NCBI RefSeq assembly: GCF_001659705.1 | Contig: NZ_CP015971.1 | Location: forward strand, 620,001 to 684,000 | Reading direction: 5' to 3' | From: Arachidicoccus sp. BS20 | GTDB lineage: Bacteria; Bacteroidota; Bacteroidia; Chitinophagales; Chitinophagaceae | Length of the DNA: 64,000 bases | Shown: piece by piece, positions 1 to 10,800 of the stretch | Layout: every line of letters begins with the position of its first letter | Position numbering within the stretch: position 1 is the first letter of the stretch | The notes under the pieces: model-generated | What the model saw: only the letters and a program-made list of their open reading frames with translations | Databases searched by the model: none | Told to the model about the DNA's origin: nothing | Program-made: the position numbers and the translations under genes

Positions 1-87
1 CTGTGGTATATCCGGATTTTGTAGCATTTCTGTAAGCGGAATCGGGTAAAACTGATTATATGACTGGATAGTTCCACTTTGGTTAGC
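1..87 (-). pseudogene. SusD C-terminal remnant, left copy (cut by window edge)
   Basis: These 29 minus-strand codons encode YNQFYPIPLTEMLQNPDIPQ and a few residues before it. They match the typical SusD/RagB C-terminus (WPIP..E...NP...QNPGY). An in-frame TAG at 88-90 closes it upstream. The last codons and stop lie left of base 1; the full version is at 14432-14548. It is not the end of the intact susD in this locus, which ends in LVQNPGW. Confidence 0.75.
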
Positions 88-372
88 CTATTTAGTACGC
101 ATTTCTATTACCAATCAATATAACATCCAAGTAATAGTTTTTTAAATTTATAACCTTGATAAACAAAATACGAAATAGTTCTATAATTAACCTTATCAAC
201 TTGCATCTTTTGCAGAAGATAATAAGATTGTCATTTTCTGTAATCGTATGTCATTATCTATAAAAGGTTTTACCTCTTGTTCATCTTACTGTGTACAACA
301 AGTGAGTGCTACAATATCCTCATTAAAAAATAATTATAAACAGCTTTAAATATTGGAATGTTCTTCTGATTA
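88..372. other. Non-coding spacer downstream of the GH2 gene (left copy)
   Basis: About 285 bases lie between the SusD scrap and the stop of the GH2 gene. I see no convincing ORF, tRNA, strong hairpin or insertion-sequence end. It is AT-rich and identical in the right copy (14549-14833). By position it should hold the 3' end of the PUL transcript. Confidence 0.6.
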
Positions 373-3318
373 TTAATGTGCAGAGTTATAAGGAACAGCG
401 GTAATACCAGTCGATATTCCTTTTATACATTTATTGTCAACTTTGATATCCACCTGTCTTAACTCTCCGGGTAACAATGAAAAATAATCATCACTAAAAA
501 TAGCAGGTAGCACCTGTTCTTCCGTTTTGCTGTTCAAGACCTGCATCCGAATGGCAAAAGCAATGCTCTTTGACGAGACCGGGTTTGTAATGATTGCGTG
601 TATAACTGTGCTGTCTTTCCTCCGTTCAATCTTGCTGCTTATTTTTAATTTTACTCTCGCCATTTGATTCAACATTGTAAAGTCTCCATTCTTATTACCT
701 CTCCAATAAAAATTTTCGTCTAATGACTTCCCATCTTTATCTTTTAAAGTAAGCTTTATAAAATGAACATTTGCCAATCCTTCACTTTGCTCGTTACCTC
801 CGTACACATCAAAACTCCATAATGAATAGCCCCAACCTGTGGCTCGTTCTATTCCTAACATTCGCACATAGCGTGCATTTACATCGTTAAAATATACCGT
901 TTGCAATCCTATTTTCCCTTCCGATATGGCCACATCCTTCCAGTTCAGAGCATCATCGGAAACTTGTACTTTAAACTTTTTAGCATAAGCATCCTCCCAA
1001 TTAAAGACCACTCTATTTATATTTTGAGGCTGTTGCAAATCAATATATATCCATTGGTTGTCGTTTGTCTTACTCGCCCATCGGCTACCTGGATTCCCGT
1101 CTGTAACATCTGACGGAGAACCTCCATCAGTGGAAGATGCTATTGTCGGTTTACCCAATGCCACATTCCTTTGTTCGGCATAAAAAGGAATTGTAAAGCA
1201 AGAAACTGCCGTGTTCGCAGGAGAAAAAACATTTACTCGCGAACTAAACTTTTTTACTTCTTTTCCATCAGGATTGTAAACTTTTATTTCCGCAGTCAGT
1301 CTATCTGCATCTCGTCCTGTTGTATTTATAATTTTCACTTCATTCGTTAATGGATTCCATTGTATATGCAAAGGTTTGCACGCCTCTTTAACGCCCCAGT
1401 ATGCACCTGTAAGGTCGTAATAATAATCATATGTTTGCCAAACCATTGAAGGGTACGCCGATTGACTCATCCATGTCATTACACCGGATGCATCTTCCCA
1501 CATATGGTCTTCCCAGCCTTCATACATCGCTTTATTAGTCTCAATATTCAGCAATTGTGCTTTCCGACAATAATCTTCGATTCCTGAGGGAACACCATAT
1601 CTTTCCGTTATAAATTTGTCGTAGTTGTCAGGTGTAGCATTAAAAGCATTTTGCCCAAAGAAATGTTGATTCCACATTTCATTACGAGGCCACCATTTGT
1701 CCTTTGGCATAAACTTTTTGAAACTTTCAAAATTGGGAAATACAGCCGTACCTATTTCGGTTCTCAAGCCCCAACCCGTACTTCCTCCAAAACCAAGCGG
1801 ATAAGGTGTGAAGTACCACTTAGGATCTTGATTACCCCAAACGCCGCTCCCCGTAAGGTTTTCTGCATGTGAATTGGGCTGATAATGCCTGCTGCCCCCA
1901 TCGTACACAGCAATATCTTCGCGAATCCAGTTGTTTAATGGTGCTACCGGCCAGCCCTCATTATCTCCACACCAAATAGCAATAGAAGGATGATTACGTT
2001 CCCGTTTTATTTTTTCTATAACATTCGCATTAAATACATGAATATCCGAAGGCAAATTAGGATTGGCATTCAGCCAGAAATCGTCCCACACCATAATCCC
2101 GTATTTATCACAAGCTTCATAAAACTCCTCGTCCGTTGTGGAACCAAGCCAGTTGCGAATCATATTAAAATTCATTTCCTTATGCAGCCTCACTTTAGTA
2201 TCATACTCTTTACCTCTGCATCTCAACATATATTCTGACATTCCCCAGTCTCCTCCTTTAATAAAAACTTTCTTACCATTAACAGAAACATGAAGCACTC
2301 CACCAACAGTATCATAGGAATATCTTTTTATTCCAAAGGTTACCTTTTGTGAATCGGAAACTTCATTATTTGACTTTATTACAAATTCACATGTGTATAA
2401 ATTCGGCTTTCCGTAACCATTGGGCCACCACAATTTCGGTTGATTAATTGATAACTGTGGGAACTGGCTTTTATCCAAAACAAACTCATTACTTCTTCCC
2501 GCTTCTATATTTATTTTCTTAGAAAAATGTATATCTCCGGGTTGGATAACTCCTTCAATAATGGCTTCTCGGTTTTCTGAAGCACTGTTATGCACATTAA
2601 ACTGAACTGACAAATCAGCTCTTGCATTTGTAGGCAGCGCTGTTTTTATCCAAGGGTCTTCCAACGTTATGCTCCCTGTATTACTCAAATAAACGTCATC
2701 GGTAATACCGGAATTCAATCCGGGAACATAAGGCATCCAATCCCACCCTGCACTTGACAAATAGGTAGGGCTTCCATAATTGTTCAGCGGCTTTTCGGGA
2801 ATGGAAATTAAAACAGCAAGAATATTTTTCCTATCACGTTTTACCAAAGCAGTAATATCGAATTTTCCACGTTGCACGATACCGCTTAATTCTCCTATAC
2901 GCCTCCCATTCAAAAATATTTCTCCTTTTCGATTAACTCCTTCAAAATTCAACCATATTTTTTCTTTGGTAAAACTTCCCGGCACTTCAAATTCTGTTCT
3001 ATACCAAAAGTTCCTGTCATATTTTGATTTGTCAACCCGATAAATATTATCCCCGAAATTGGGGTCTTCCTCTTTTCCAGCAACAACATAAGCGTTGAAA
3101 ACAGTACCCGGCACTACTCCTTTTACCCACTCGGAAGTATTGTATCCATCAGAAAAGAGTTGCGTGCTATCATGCACATCTGATTGGGGACATACTTTCC
3201 AAATAATATCAGAAGAACTGTCTAAAGAATAAACGGATTGCGCCTTTACATAAGAAAGGCTACTGCTTGTAATAAAAAAGAATAAAAACTTTAAAACGCT
3301 CAATGAAACTTTAGCCAT
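373..3318 (-). CDS. Secreted GH2 exo-beta-glycosidase (mannosidase/glucosaminidase type) with F5/8C module
   Basis: A 981-aa protein with a Sec signal peptide (1-26, cut about VKA-Q). An N-terminal GH2 jelly-roll (about 40-220) and an immunoglobulin-like domain lead into a TIM barrel. The likely acid/base is E454 in WCGDNEGW and the likely nucleophile E521 in RTEIG. Residues about 716-840 form an F5/8 type C (CBM32-like) module (ALGKPT...WIYIDL...VRMLG), embedded before the C-terminal beta domain. The overall fold resembles beta-mannosidase and exo-beta-glucosaminidase (CsxA-type) GH2 enzymes rather than beta-galactosidase. It is the last gene of the PUL operon, 27 bp after the DUF4998 lipoprotein. 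It probably removes terminal sugars from the imported glycan in the periplasm; exact specificity is not decided by sequence. Confidence 0.88.
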   Translation of the reverse strand: MAKVSLSVLKFLFFFITSSSLSYVKAQSVYSLDSSSDIIWKVCPQSDVHDSTQLFSDGYNTSEWVKGVVPGTVFNAYVVAGKEEDPNFGDNIYRVDKSKYDRNFWYRTEFEVPGSFTKEKIWLNFEGVNRKGEIFLNGRRIGELSGIVQRGKFDITALVKRDRKNILAVLISIPEKPLNNYGSPTYLSSAGWDWMPYVPGLNSGITDDVYLSNTGSITLEDPWIKTALPTNARADLSVQFNVHNSASENREAIIEGVIQPGDIHFSKKINIEAGRSNEFVLDKSQFPQLSINQPKLWWPNGYGKPNLYTCEFVIKSNNEVSDSQKVTFGIKRYSYDTVGGVLHVSVNGKKVFIKGGDWGMSEYMLRCRGKEYDTKVRLHKEMNFNMIRNWLGSTTDEEFYEACDKYGIMVWDDFWLNANPNLPSDIHVFNANVIEKIKRERNHPSIAIWCGDNEGWPVAPLNNWIREDIAVYDGGSRHYQPNSHAENLTGSGVWGNQDPKWYFTPYPLGFGGSTGWGLRTEIGTAVFPNFESFKKFMPKDKWWPRNEMWNQHFFGQNAFNATPDNYDKFITERYGVPSGIEDYCRKAQLLNIETNKAMYEGWEDHMWEDASGVMTWMSQSAYPSMVWQTYDYYYDLTGAYWGVKEACKPLHIQWNPLTNEVKIINTTGRDADRLTAEIKVYNPDGKEVKKFSSRVNVFSPANTAVSCFTIPFYAEQRNVALGKPTIASSTDGGSPSDVTDGNPGSRWASKTNDNQWIYIDLQQPQNINRVVFNWEDAYAKKFKVQVSDDALNWKDVAISEGKIGLQTVYFNDVNARYVRMLGIERATGWGYSLWSFDVYGGNEQSEGLANVHFIKLTLKDKDGKSLDENFYWRGNKNGDFTMLNQMARVKLKISSKIERRKDSTVIHAIITNPVSSKSIAFAIRMQVLNSKTEEQVLPAIFSDDYFSLLPGELRQVDIKVDNKCIKGISTGITAVPYNSAH

Positions 3319-3345
3319 TATTTGTATTGGTTAGATTTAGAAATT

Positions 3346-4557
3346 TTATTGGTTTATGTATAGCCTCAAACTATTAAAGCGCATTGAATTGCCGCTGGTT
3401 CCCAAGTTTACCACACAGCCTAATGATATAGTAGTTTGCTGTGTAAGTTCAAAAGACACCTGCACATCCGAACCGTTATTGACCAACTGATAGCCAATTG
3501 CAGTGCTTAAATTGTCTGTATCAGGTAAGCCGTCAGCACCGGGAGCGACAACAAGATAAGTATAGTTTTGCCCTCCATTGTTCCACCAATCAATAGAACC
3601 ATCAAATGTATATTTACCCGGCGGCAGTTTAGCAATCTGATATATTTTGCCATTTGCAATTTCCGGCGCACCATATCCTGCTTCAAAAAAGATTTTATAA
3701 TCAGAACCACCCGAGATATCGGAACCGCCATAACCGTTATGGCTTTTGATTGCATCATTGGAAATCCAATCCAAAAGATTTGCCCATCTGTTGCCATCGC
3801 TTTCAGATACTTTAACAGGATGAATGTTATTCAACAACGATACTTCTGAAACCATGGGTGCAGATGCGGAATTAACCGTGAGCGTGTCAATACCTATGGC
3901 ATCAGGGATGAAAAGCGTATTGTAAGTAACCGGCTTGCTAATATTTGCATCCGGTAAATCAGTAGTTTGGTCTTGCAGCTGTACAGGAACAACCGTATCC
4001 TTCAAAACATCGTTTACATCATAATATTGGATATGCATACCCACAACCCCCACATAACTTTCCACATCAGCCCAAGTCAATTGTATTGCGCCATCGAGTG
4101 TTAATGATGATTGTAAAATTGCCCGATTTCCTCGTTGATTGATTGATGTTTGAAACGCGTCGCCATAAATGATCCCCGTTACATTCATTGGGACAGACTT
4201 ATTATCATCCTTATCATACGTCCTGATTTCAAAGGTTATAGGGCCTTCCGGCAGATTATCTACAATTTGCTTCATTGTATCTATTCCTCCTGTTCTTACC
4301 AAAGGTGCTTCCACAGAATCTAAGCCTCCGTTCCAAAATATTCTGTATTTTGTCACTTTAGGGTCGGATAGTAAAACGCCTGTAATCAAAGCTCGGTTTT
4401 TGCCCGGAATTACCTGCAAAGAATCAAAAATTCCAGGATAAACAATTTCTCCGTTATTTTCATATTTTTTATAATCGTCCATTTTACTGCACGAATACAT
4501 AAAAACAGAACAAAAAAGAATATATAATGTTGTGCGAATTGAAAAATAGTGTCTCAT
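3346..4557 (-). CDS. Surface lipoprotein, DUF4998/DUF5013 type (SusE/F position)
   Basis: A 403-aa lipoprotein. The signal peptide ends in a lipobox before C23 (MYS-C), followed by SKMDD. An N-terminal half (about 25-215) resembles DUF4998. A beta-rich C-terminal half (about 240-400), with GKIYQIAKLPPGKYTFDG and WWNNGGQNYTYLVVAPG, resembles DUF5013. Such proteins sit where SusE/SusF sit and are thought to bind glycan on the cell surface. The gene is 150 bp downstream of the other lipoprotein gene, the widest gap in the operon, so an internal promoter or processing site there is possible. Domain names rest on pattern recognition. Confidence 0.8.
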   Translation of the reverse strand: MRHYFSIRTTLYILFCSVFMYSCSKMDDYKKYENNGEIVYPGIFDSLQVIPGKNRALITGVLLSDPKVTKYRIFWNGGLDSVEAPLVRTGGIDTMKQIVDNLPEGPITFEIRTYDKDDNKSVPMNVTGIIYGDAFQTSINQRGNRAILQSSLTLDGAIQLTWADVESYVGVVGMHIQYYDVNDVLKDTVVPVQLQDQTTDLPDANISKPVTYNTLFIPDAIGIDTLTVNSASAPMVSEVSLLNNIHPVKVSESDGNRWANLLDWISNDAIKSHNGYGGSDISGGSDYKIFFEAGYGAPEIANGKIYQIAKLPPGKYTFDGSIDWWNNGGQNYTYLVVAPGADGLPDTDNLSTAIGYQLVNNGSDVQVSFELTQQTTISLGCVVNLGTSGNSMRFNSLRLYINQ

Positions 4558-4707
4558 GCGTTTATTTTTATTAATTTTTATTTGCCATATGGAATGCTTT
4601 TAAATAATTAATCATTCCTATAGGTATAGAGAATATTTATGAGCATTTCATCTACTTGCTATTTTGTTTTTACAATGTTCCGTAATTGTTGCTCCTGATT
4701 TTCTCAA

Positions 4708-5910
4708 TCAATCATTCGTTCCCCACATATTTATTTGCTCAATTACAATGAAATAGGTACCCATCCAGTTTTGCAGATTTTTGATACGCAGATACCTGTA
4801 TGGCGGCGTATCCTCGTCAAAATCGAAGGAAAAGCCTGCAAGACCTGCCAGATAATCGGCATTAGTGCCTTGTCCCAAAGGCAAGCCGGACGGTTTGGTT
4901 ACCTGGCAAGTAAGAATCTTAGTCCACTCCGACCAGTCTCCGCTGTGCGACGGGTTATTCGAACCATATACTTCAAACAGCTTAGGGCTGCCATCTGCAA
5001 AGAACGTAGGAGAATTGTCCGTATTATTTTGCTGGCGGGTATAGAGCGTAAAACGTGTAAGCTTTACCGGCTCATCGCCAAGTCCCCAGGTAATAACGGC
5101 AGGGGTGCTTGAACTTATATCCGTATTTACACAGGGCCATTGCTGCAAATTGGGATTGTTGTTCCACATTAAATCGAGATGTGTTTGATATGAAAATTTG
5201 GAATCATTATCACACTGAAAAACAAAGAACTTCGATTTGTCTAATAAGATTTCCTGCTTAGGCGTTAACGTTGCAAATAAAGTGTCGGTTGCGTTTGCCC
5301 AACGGTCGCGAATGTAGAATCCGAATTTTCTCTCTACCGATGGCATACCTCTTATACTTACACTAATTGCAGAGTCAGCAGTATAAATATTATTCAGCCC
5401 TTCCCATTTTCCATCGTTTAAGGAATCTACCAATGGCACTATGACCAAATCTGAACGTAAAGGGTTGAGAGACGTAATATGAACTCCACCCGCTGTTGCC
5501 GTAACAGCCATATTTCTATAAGCAATCTGAACCGGAGAAACCAAAGGTTGTATATCAACAGTTACCGGATCGGAAGCTAATTCACTTCTATTGACCGAGT
5601 ACAGTTTCACTTCATGCACCAATGTATCATTAAAGCCCTGTACATCAATTTGATTGGAATAGTAAGAAGATTTTACGGTTACCTCTTTTCCGGAGGTTAA
5701 TGAATATACAGCCTTAATGTATAGCAAATCCGGGTCTGACGGTGGCGTATAAGTAATCGATGCTGCCCCATTCTTATTGGTAACTTTAACATTGCTTACC
5801 TTGCCGGGCGGTGTTGTACCGTCTTCTATCAATCCCGGTGCTCCATCTTTTTTACAGCCCGTGATAATTAATGTTCCTAACATTAGAATTATCGGTATAT
5901 ACTTATTCAT
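4708..5910 (-). CDS. Surface lipoprotein, DUF4959/DUF5126/DUF5000 type
   Basis: A 400-aa lipoprotein with signal peptide and lipobox (ITG-C19) followed by KKDG. Three beta-domains are visible. Residues about 20-125 look like DUF4959 (PPGKVSNVKVTNKNGAASITY), about 125-225 like DUF5126, and about 245-398 like DUF5000, a discoidin-like fold ending in RYLRIKNLQNW...IEQINMWG. This trio is typical of SusD-linked lipoproteins in Bacteroidota PULs and probably assists glycan capture. It lies 42 bp downstream of susD in the same transcription unit. Confidence 0.85.
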   Translation of the reverse strand: MNKYIPIILMLGTLIITGCKKDGAPGLIEDGTTPPGKVSNVKVTNKNGAASITYTPPSDPDLLYIKAVYSLTSGKEVTVKSSYYSNQIDVQGFNDTLVHEVKLYSVNRSELASDPVTVDIQPLVSPVQIAYRNMAVTATAGGVHITSLNPLRSDLVIVPLVDSLNDGKWEGLNNIYTADSAISVSIRGMPSVERKFGFYIRDRWANATDTLFATLTPKQEILLDKSKFFVFQCDNDSKFSYQTHLDLMWNNNPNLQQWPCVNTDISSSTPAVITWGLGDEPVKLTRFTLYTRQQNNTDNSPTFFADGSPKLFEVYGSNNPSHSGDWSEWTKILTCQVTKPSGLPLGQGTNADYLAGLAGFSFDFDEDTPPYRYLRIKNLQNWMGTYFIVIEQINMWGTND

Positions 5911-5952
5911 CTGTTTAATATTTTATATTAAATTATTTTATAAAACGATATG

Positions 5953-7848
5953 CTACCAACCCGGATTTTGTACCAGGTTTTCATTTACATTAAGGTCTGA
6001 CTCTGACAAAGGCCACAAATAATCCCTGGGAGCTATAAAATGCATCGTATAATAAGTGGTTAATTTATAAAACAGCTCAGGATGTTCCGCAGTACCGGAT
6101 GCGTCCCAACCTATAATGTTCTCGTTCAATACCTGAGCAGCCAATTTCCACCTTCTTAAATCCCAAAAACGGCTTCCTTCAAATGCCATTTCATTTGCTC
6201 TTTCTTCTCTTATAATTGTTCTCAAACCTTCTTTGGTAGTATATTCAGCAGGATTATTGGAATAATTAGTCCAGCTTTCCTGAACGGTTGGCAAGCCGGC
6301 ACGTGCCCTAACCCTGTTAAGGTATTCATATACTTCATCAGAAGGACCTGACGTTTCATTTAGCGCTTCTGCATAAAGCAGATAAAGGTCTGCCAGCCGC
6401 ATCATAGGAAAAGGATAATCTTCGATATGGCTACTGTTATCTGCATTAAAGGTAAATTTCCAGTTTACCATTTTCTTAGGATAATACGTTGTAACTGTGG
6501 CGCCTACACCTGCCCCAAACTGCCCTAATCTGTCTTGTAAATTCCATGTGTTTTCATCTGTATGGCTGGGACTGTTTTGCATATACCATACGCCCCCGTC
6601 AAACCCCAAATCGGCATAGAACCTTGGTTCCCTGTCAAAATTAATTCTTGCAGTCTGATAACCTTCGATGAGATTAAAGCGTTCATCGTGCGTTGCTGTT
6701 CTCAACGCTGTAATGTTTGAAAAATCCAATGTTTTGTCTTCGGTAATGGGCACACCGTTTTTTGTATAAAATTGTTCTACAATACCCATGGTCGGTCCCA
6801 AAACGCCGTATATGCTCGAATTACCGGCATTGTTGGGATCTATATGTGCCATAGATGAGTATTGCAGTTGCCATGTAGAGGAATTAGAATTTCCCCATAT
6901 TATCTCCTGGTTCCATTTTTCACATACGGCATTGCGAATACTCATTTGTGTCATAGTAGCATCTGAAAGCGTGTAACCTGTTGTATTTATAAAATGGTAT
7001 AGAGAAATTCCGGCTGTTTCACAGGCGTCTATTGCTTCTTTTGCTGCAAGGGCTGCCCTTTGCCACTTACTTATATCAAACGTAGTGTTTATTAACAATT
7101 GCCCGTCTTTGTTTTTAAAATTTGAATAATCATTATTGCCGTTAAACAGCGGACTGGCTCCGTAAACCAAAACCTTGGCACGCATAGCCAATGCGATGGG
7201 GCGTGTGATGTGCCCATAATCCGTAGAAGGATTGATAACGCTGTATGGCAGCAACTTCGAAGCAGAATCCATCAGGTTCGCTATATAATTCACTACAGTA
7301 TCTACAGGAAGCCGTTTAACTTTAGTCTGTTCGAGCGGCGCATCTATCGGCAGGTTTTTATCTACAATAGCAATGGGGCCATATTGCCTGAACAAAAGAA
7401 AGTGATAGTATGCCTTTAAAAACATAGCTTCCCCTATCCAGCGGGTTCTTTCATCAATCTGCAAATCTTTGACTTTATTGGTGTCCACTATATTCTCCAA
7501 AAAAGTATTGCAAATGCGGATTGCCTCATACTCTGTACCCCATATTCCAACGTAAGGGCTTACCACATTTTGATTACCTCTCGCTATATCCCAATTGTGC
7601 GCATTAATAGCACGCGGTGGGTAGTTGAGCCACAACTCATCTCCACCAAGATAGGCTACATTCAATTGAGGGTCGCCATCATTGCCTAAAAAAGAATAGC
7701 ACGTGGCTAAGTACTTTTCGGCTTCTGAGCGCATGGTAAATGCATTATTAAGTGTTGCGACATTATCAGGGACAACATCTAAGTATTTTTTACAAGATGC
7801 AAGACTTGTAATTATCAATATAATTGTTAAATACCATTTTAATTTCAT
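5953..7848 (-). CDS. SusD/RagB family glycan-binding lipoprotein
   Basis: A 631-aa SusD homologue, somewhat longer than SusD (about 550). Lipobox LAS-C19 precedes KKYLDVVPDN, the classic N-terminus of the family. TPR-type helices include ERTRWIGEAMFLKAYYHFLLFRQYG (about 135-160). The C-terminal RagB region has YLNRVRARAGLP, IIREERANEMAFEGSRFWDLRRWK and the terminal LWPLSESDLNVNENLVQNPGW. It forms the lid of the SusC channel and delivers oligosaccharides. It lies 29 bp after susC, as expected for an obligate SusCD pair. Confidence 0.95.
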   Translation of the reverse strand: MKLKWYLTIILIITSLASCKKYLDVVPDNVATLNNAFTMRSEAEKYLATCYSFLGNDGDPQLNVAYLGGDELWLNYPPRAINAHNWDIARGNQNVVSPYVGIWGTEYEAIRICNTFLENIVDTNKVKDLQIDERTRWIGEAMFLKAYYHFLLFRQYGPIAIVDKNLPIDAPLEQTKVKRLPVDTVVNYIANLMDSASKLLPYSVINPSTDYGHITRPIALAMRAKVLVYGASPLFNGNNDYSNFKNKDGQLLINTTFDISKWQRAALAAKEAIDACETAGISLYHFINTTGYTLSDATMTQMSIRNAVCEKWNQEIIWGNSNSSTWQLQYSSMAHIDPNNAGNSSIYGVLGPTMGIVEQFYTKNGVPITEDKTLDFSNITALRTATHDERFNLIEGYQTARINFDREPRFYADLGFDGGVWYMQNSPSHTDENTWNLQDRLGQFGAGVGATVTTYYPKKMVNWKFTFNADNSSHIEDYPFPMMRLADLYLLYAEALNETSGPSDEVYEYLNRVRARAGLPTVQESWTNYSNNPAEYTTKEGLRTIIREERANEMAFEGSRFWDLRRWKLAAQVLNENIIGWDASGTAEHPELFYKLTTYYTMHFIAPRDYLWPLSESDLNVNENLVQNPGW

Positions 7849-7877
7849 TCTATATAATTTTAAACGCTTATCAAAAA

Positions 7878-10800
7878 TTAAAAACCAAAGTTTATTCCCA
7901 GATTGTATAGTACCTGCAAAGGATAGCCTAAACCGTTGCCTCCCATTTCAGGGTCCCACAATTTGAATTTGCTAATCACACCAAGGTTTTGACCATTAAC
8001 ATATATGCGAAAATTTGAAAAATGCAATTTATTAAGCAGTTTTTTAGGCAATGTATAGCCGATTTCCAATGTCTTAAATCTTAAAAAGGATCCGTTTTCC
8101 AGCCACCACGTTGAAGACTGGTCGTTATTCTGGTTGAACTGGTCATCAAGCCTTGGCCAAAAGGCATGTAAATTCTGATTATTTTCAGACCAGTGGTCGT
8201 TTGCAATAACACTCAATAACCCATTTTGAGACCCGCCATTTAAAACGAAAGGAGATACATTATCGGCATTTATCAGAAATGATGTTCGTGCATTTCCCTG
8301 GAAAAAGGCGTTAATATCAAACGATTTGTATCCAAAGGAGAAACCAAAACCATACGTAATTTCAGGAACGGTAGGATAGCCAATAGGAATCATATCAAGG
8401 TTTGTTATCTGGCCGTCTCCATTTATATCTCTGTATTTAATATCTCCCCCTAAAGGCGGATTTCCGCCGAAACTTTGAACAGGGGAGTTTCGGGCTTCAT
8501 TATCATCTACAAACAGTCGCTCTGCCAGTAATCCATAGATTTGATTGATTGAATTTCCCACTTTCGACAAATATTTTTCGTTATCCGGATAATTTGGTTC
8601 TTCGTATTTCTTGTATTTATTAGTTGCATAAGTCATGTTTGCGCGGGCTTGAATCCACATATCGTTTGAAAAGTTTTGGTTAAAATCTACCGCAATATCT
8701 ACTCCATCACTTGTAGCTTTTCCTACGTTTGCAAATGCAGGCGCTTCCAACCCCGTAGTTGACGGAATTGTTGTTCTCTGCATTAAGATATCGTACCTCA
8801 AAGAATGATATGCATCAACCGTAACATTTATCTTGTTGATGAATGTAAGGTCAAATCCATAGTTGAGCGTTTTAGACTTTTCCCAGGTAATGTTATTATT
8901 AGCATATCTGGATATTGAATATCCGGAGACATAGTGGCTTTGGTCTAAGCCCCAATGATATCCTCGTCCGTCATCGTTTGCGTTTACGTTAGATAAGTAG
9001 AAAAATCTATCCTGGTTACGCCCAATCTGGTCGTTACCCACTAAACCGTAGGTTGCCCTCAATTTTAAATTAGTAACAATTTTTTTCAGAGACTTAAAAA
9101 AACTTTCATTGGAAATTCTCCATCCGGCACCTATTGAAGGAAAGAAGCCAAAACGATGATTATCTGCAAATTTCTCAGAACCGTTATACCCAAAATCAAA
9201 CTCGGTAAGGTAACGGTCGTCATAGGCATAAGTAAACCTGCCCGATACGCCGAGGTTCCTCGCAGGTAATGATGACTGTAAATCTCCTGCATTGCCCGTT
9301 AACCTGTTTTGCAGAATCCCTATTAACATTCCTGTTACAGCGTGCTTTTTGTTAAACGTTCGGTTGTAATTAACCGCCCATTGCGCATAAGTAGTTGATT
9401 GTACAATTTTAGGTCCTTCAGAATAGTTTAAATATTCTGTACCCTGCCCCGGATTTAACAATGTCAATACATTCAGGTTTCCATTGGCATCCGGAGATAA
9501 TGTATAGTAAAACGGATTGTAATTTCTTGTGAGAATAAAATAATTATAACGCTGTGTATAAGCCATAAAGTTTGTGGATAAGCCCTCTGTGATAAATTTC
9601 AAATTTTGATTAAATTCTAACTGAACATTGATAGTAGAAGCAGTGTATCTATCATATCCGGATACCATATTAGCAAATGGATTGCTATACAATGAAGTAG
9701 TATTTGGGATAAATGCATTACCAAATAACGGATGTGTAATATCCGGTGCATAACTACCCGGATAGTAAGCCGGAAACATTACAGGATTCGACCACATAGC
9801 GCTATTAAATACTGCTTGTCCACCATTTACATAGTTATTATTTCCATCTACATAACCTCTCGGTCCTGTATATTGGTCAAATTGGGCATAGGTTCTTACA
9901 GTAATTTTAGTTGTGGGAGTTGCATTTATAGTTACGTTGGAACGAACATTGTAGTTCCCGAATCTGATATTATTATTAAAATCACTACCTGACAATTGTT
10001 TCAAAACGCCATTATCCACATTATATGTTCCTGATAAATAATACTGTGCAACCTTTCCACCTCCGCTCGCATTAATATTAAGTTTTTGATTTACCGTATA
10101 ATCTTTAATCAACTGGTTTATCCAGTTGTTATTCGGATATTTTATAGGGTCATCGCCAGCTGCGGTATGATCGATTTTGTCCTGGCTATATGGCAAATTG
10201 CCCAATGGGTCTCTGGTTAATACAGCTTCATTTGCCAGGTTCATATATGTAACATTATCTGCAAATTTGAAATTTCTGGTATTTGAAGATACGGGCATTT
10301 CCGCCCTTACATTAAACTTAGTCTTTCCCTCTATACCATTTTTCGTTGTTACCAATATTACACCGTTGGCGCCCCGTGCGCCATATAATGAAGATGCCGC
10401 AGCATCTTTTAAGACTGAAAATCCCGAGATATCATCCGGCTGGAGCCTCGCCAAATCATCATTTGTAGATTCTACTCCATCTATTAGAATTAGTGGGTCC
10501 ACTTTTCCTGCACCAAAGGAGCCAACACCTCGCACAAAAAACGATGCATTATCTGCTCCCGGAGCACCACTTTGCTGAAATGAAATAATACCGGCAATTC
10601 TACCGGCAAGCATTTGTGTCATGTTGCTGGTAGCTCCTCTTAACTCTTTTGGATTAAGCGTAGTAATGGAAGCAACCATACTTTCTTTCTTCTGCCTGCC
10701 GTAAGCTACTACCACAACATCACTTGTTGAATCTTTTAAAGGAGATAAAACAATATCTATTGGGTTTCCTTTTTTTGAAAATATTTCTACCGGCTGGTAT

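Noticed and set aside
88-372. Insertion-sequence end or integration site next to the PUL
   Set aside because: I looked for terminal inverted repeats, short target duplications and tRNA pieces and found none I could support.
901-3043. Plus-strand open frames of 70-90 codons inside the GH2 gene, repeated at 15362-17504
   Set aside because: They lie opposite a clear coding gene, have no family features and exist twice only because the gene is duplicated.
3507-3797. 96-codon frame inside the DUF4998 lipoprotein gene
   Set aside because: Same strand but another frame of a well-supported lipoprotein; composition is that of an out-of-frame shadow.
4590-4625. GGAATG...CATTCC hairpin between the two lipoprotein genes
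   Set aside because: Only six paired bases with a long AT-rich loop; too weak to call a terminator or processing site.
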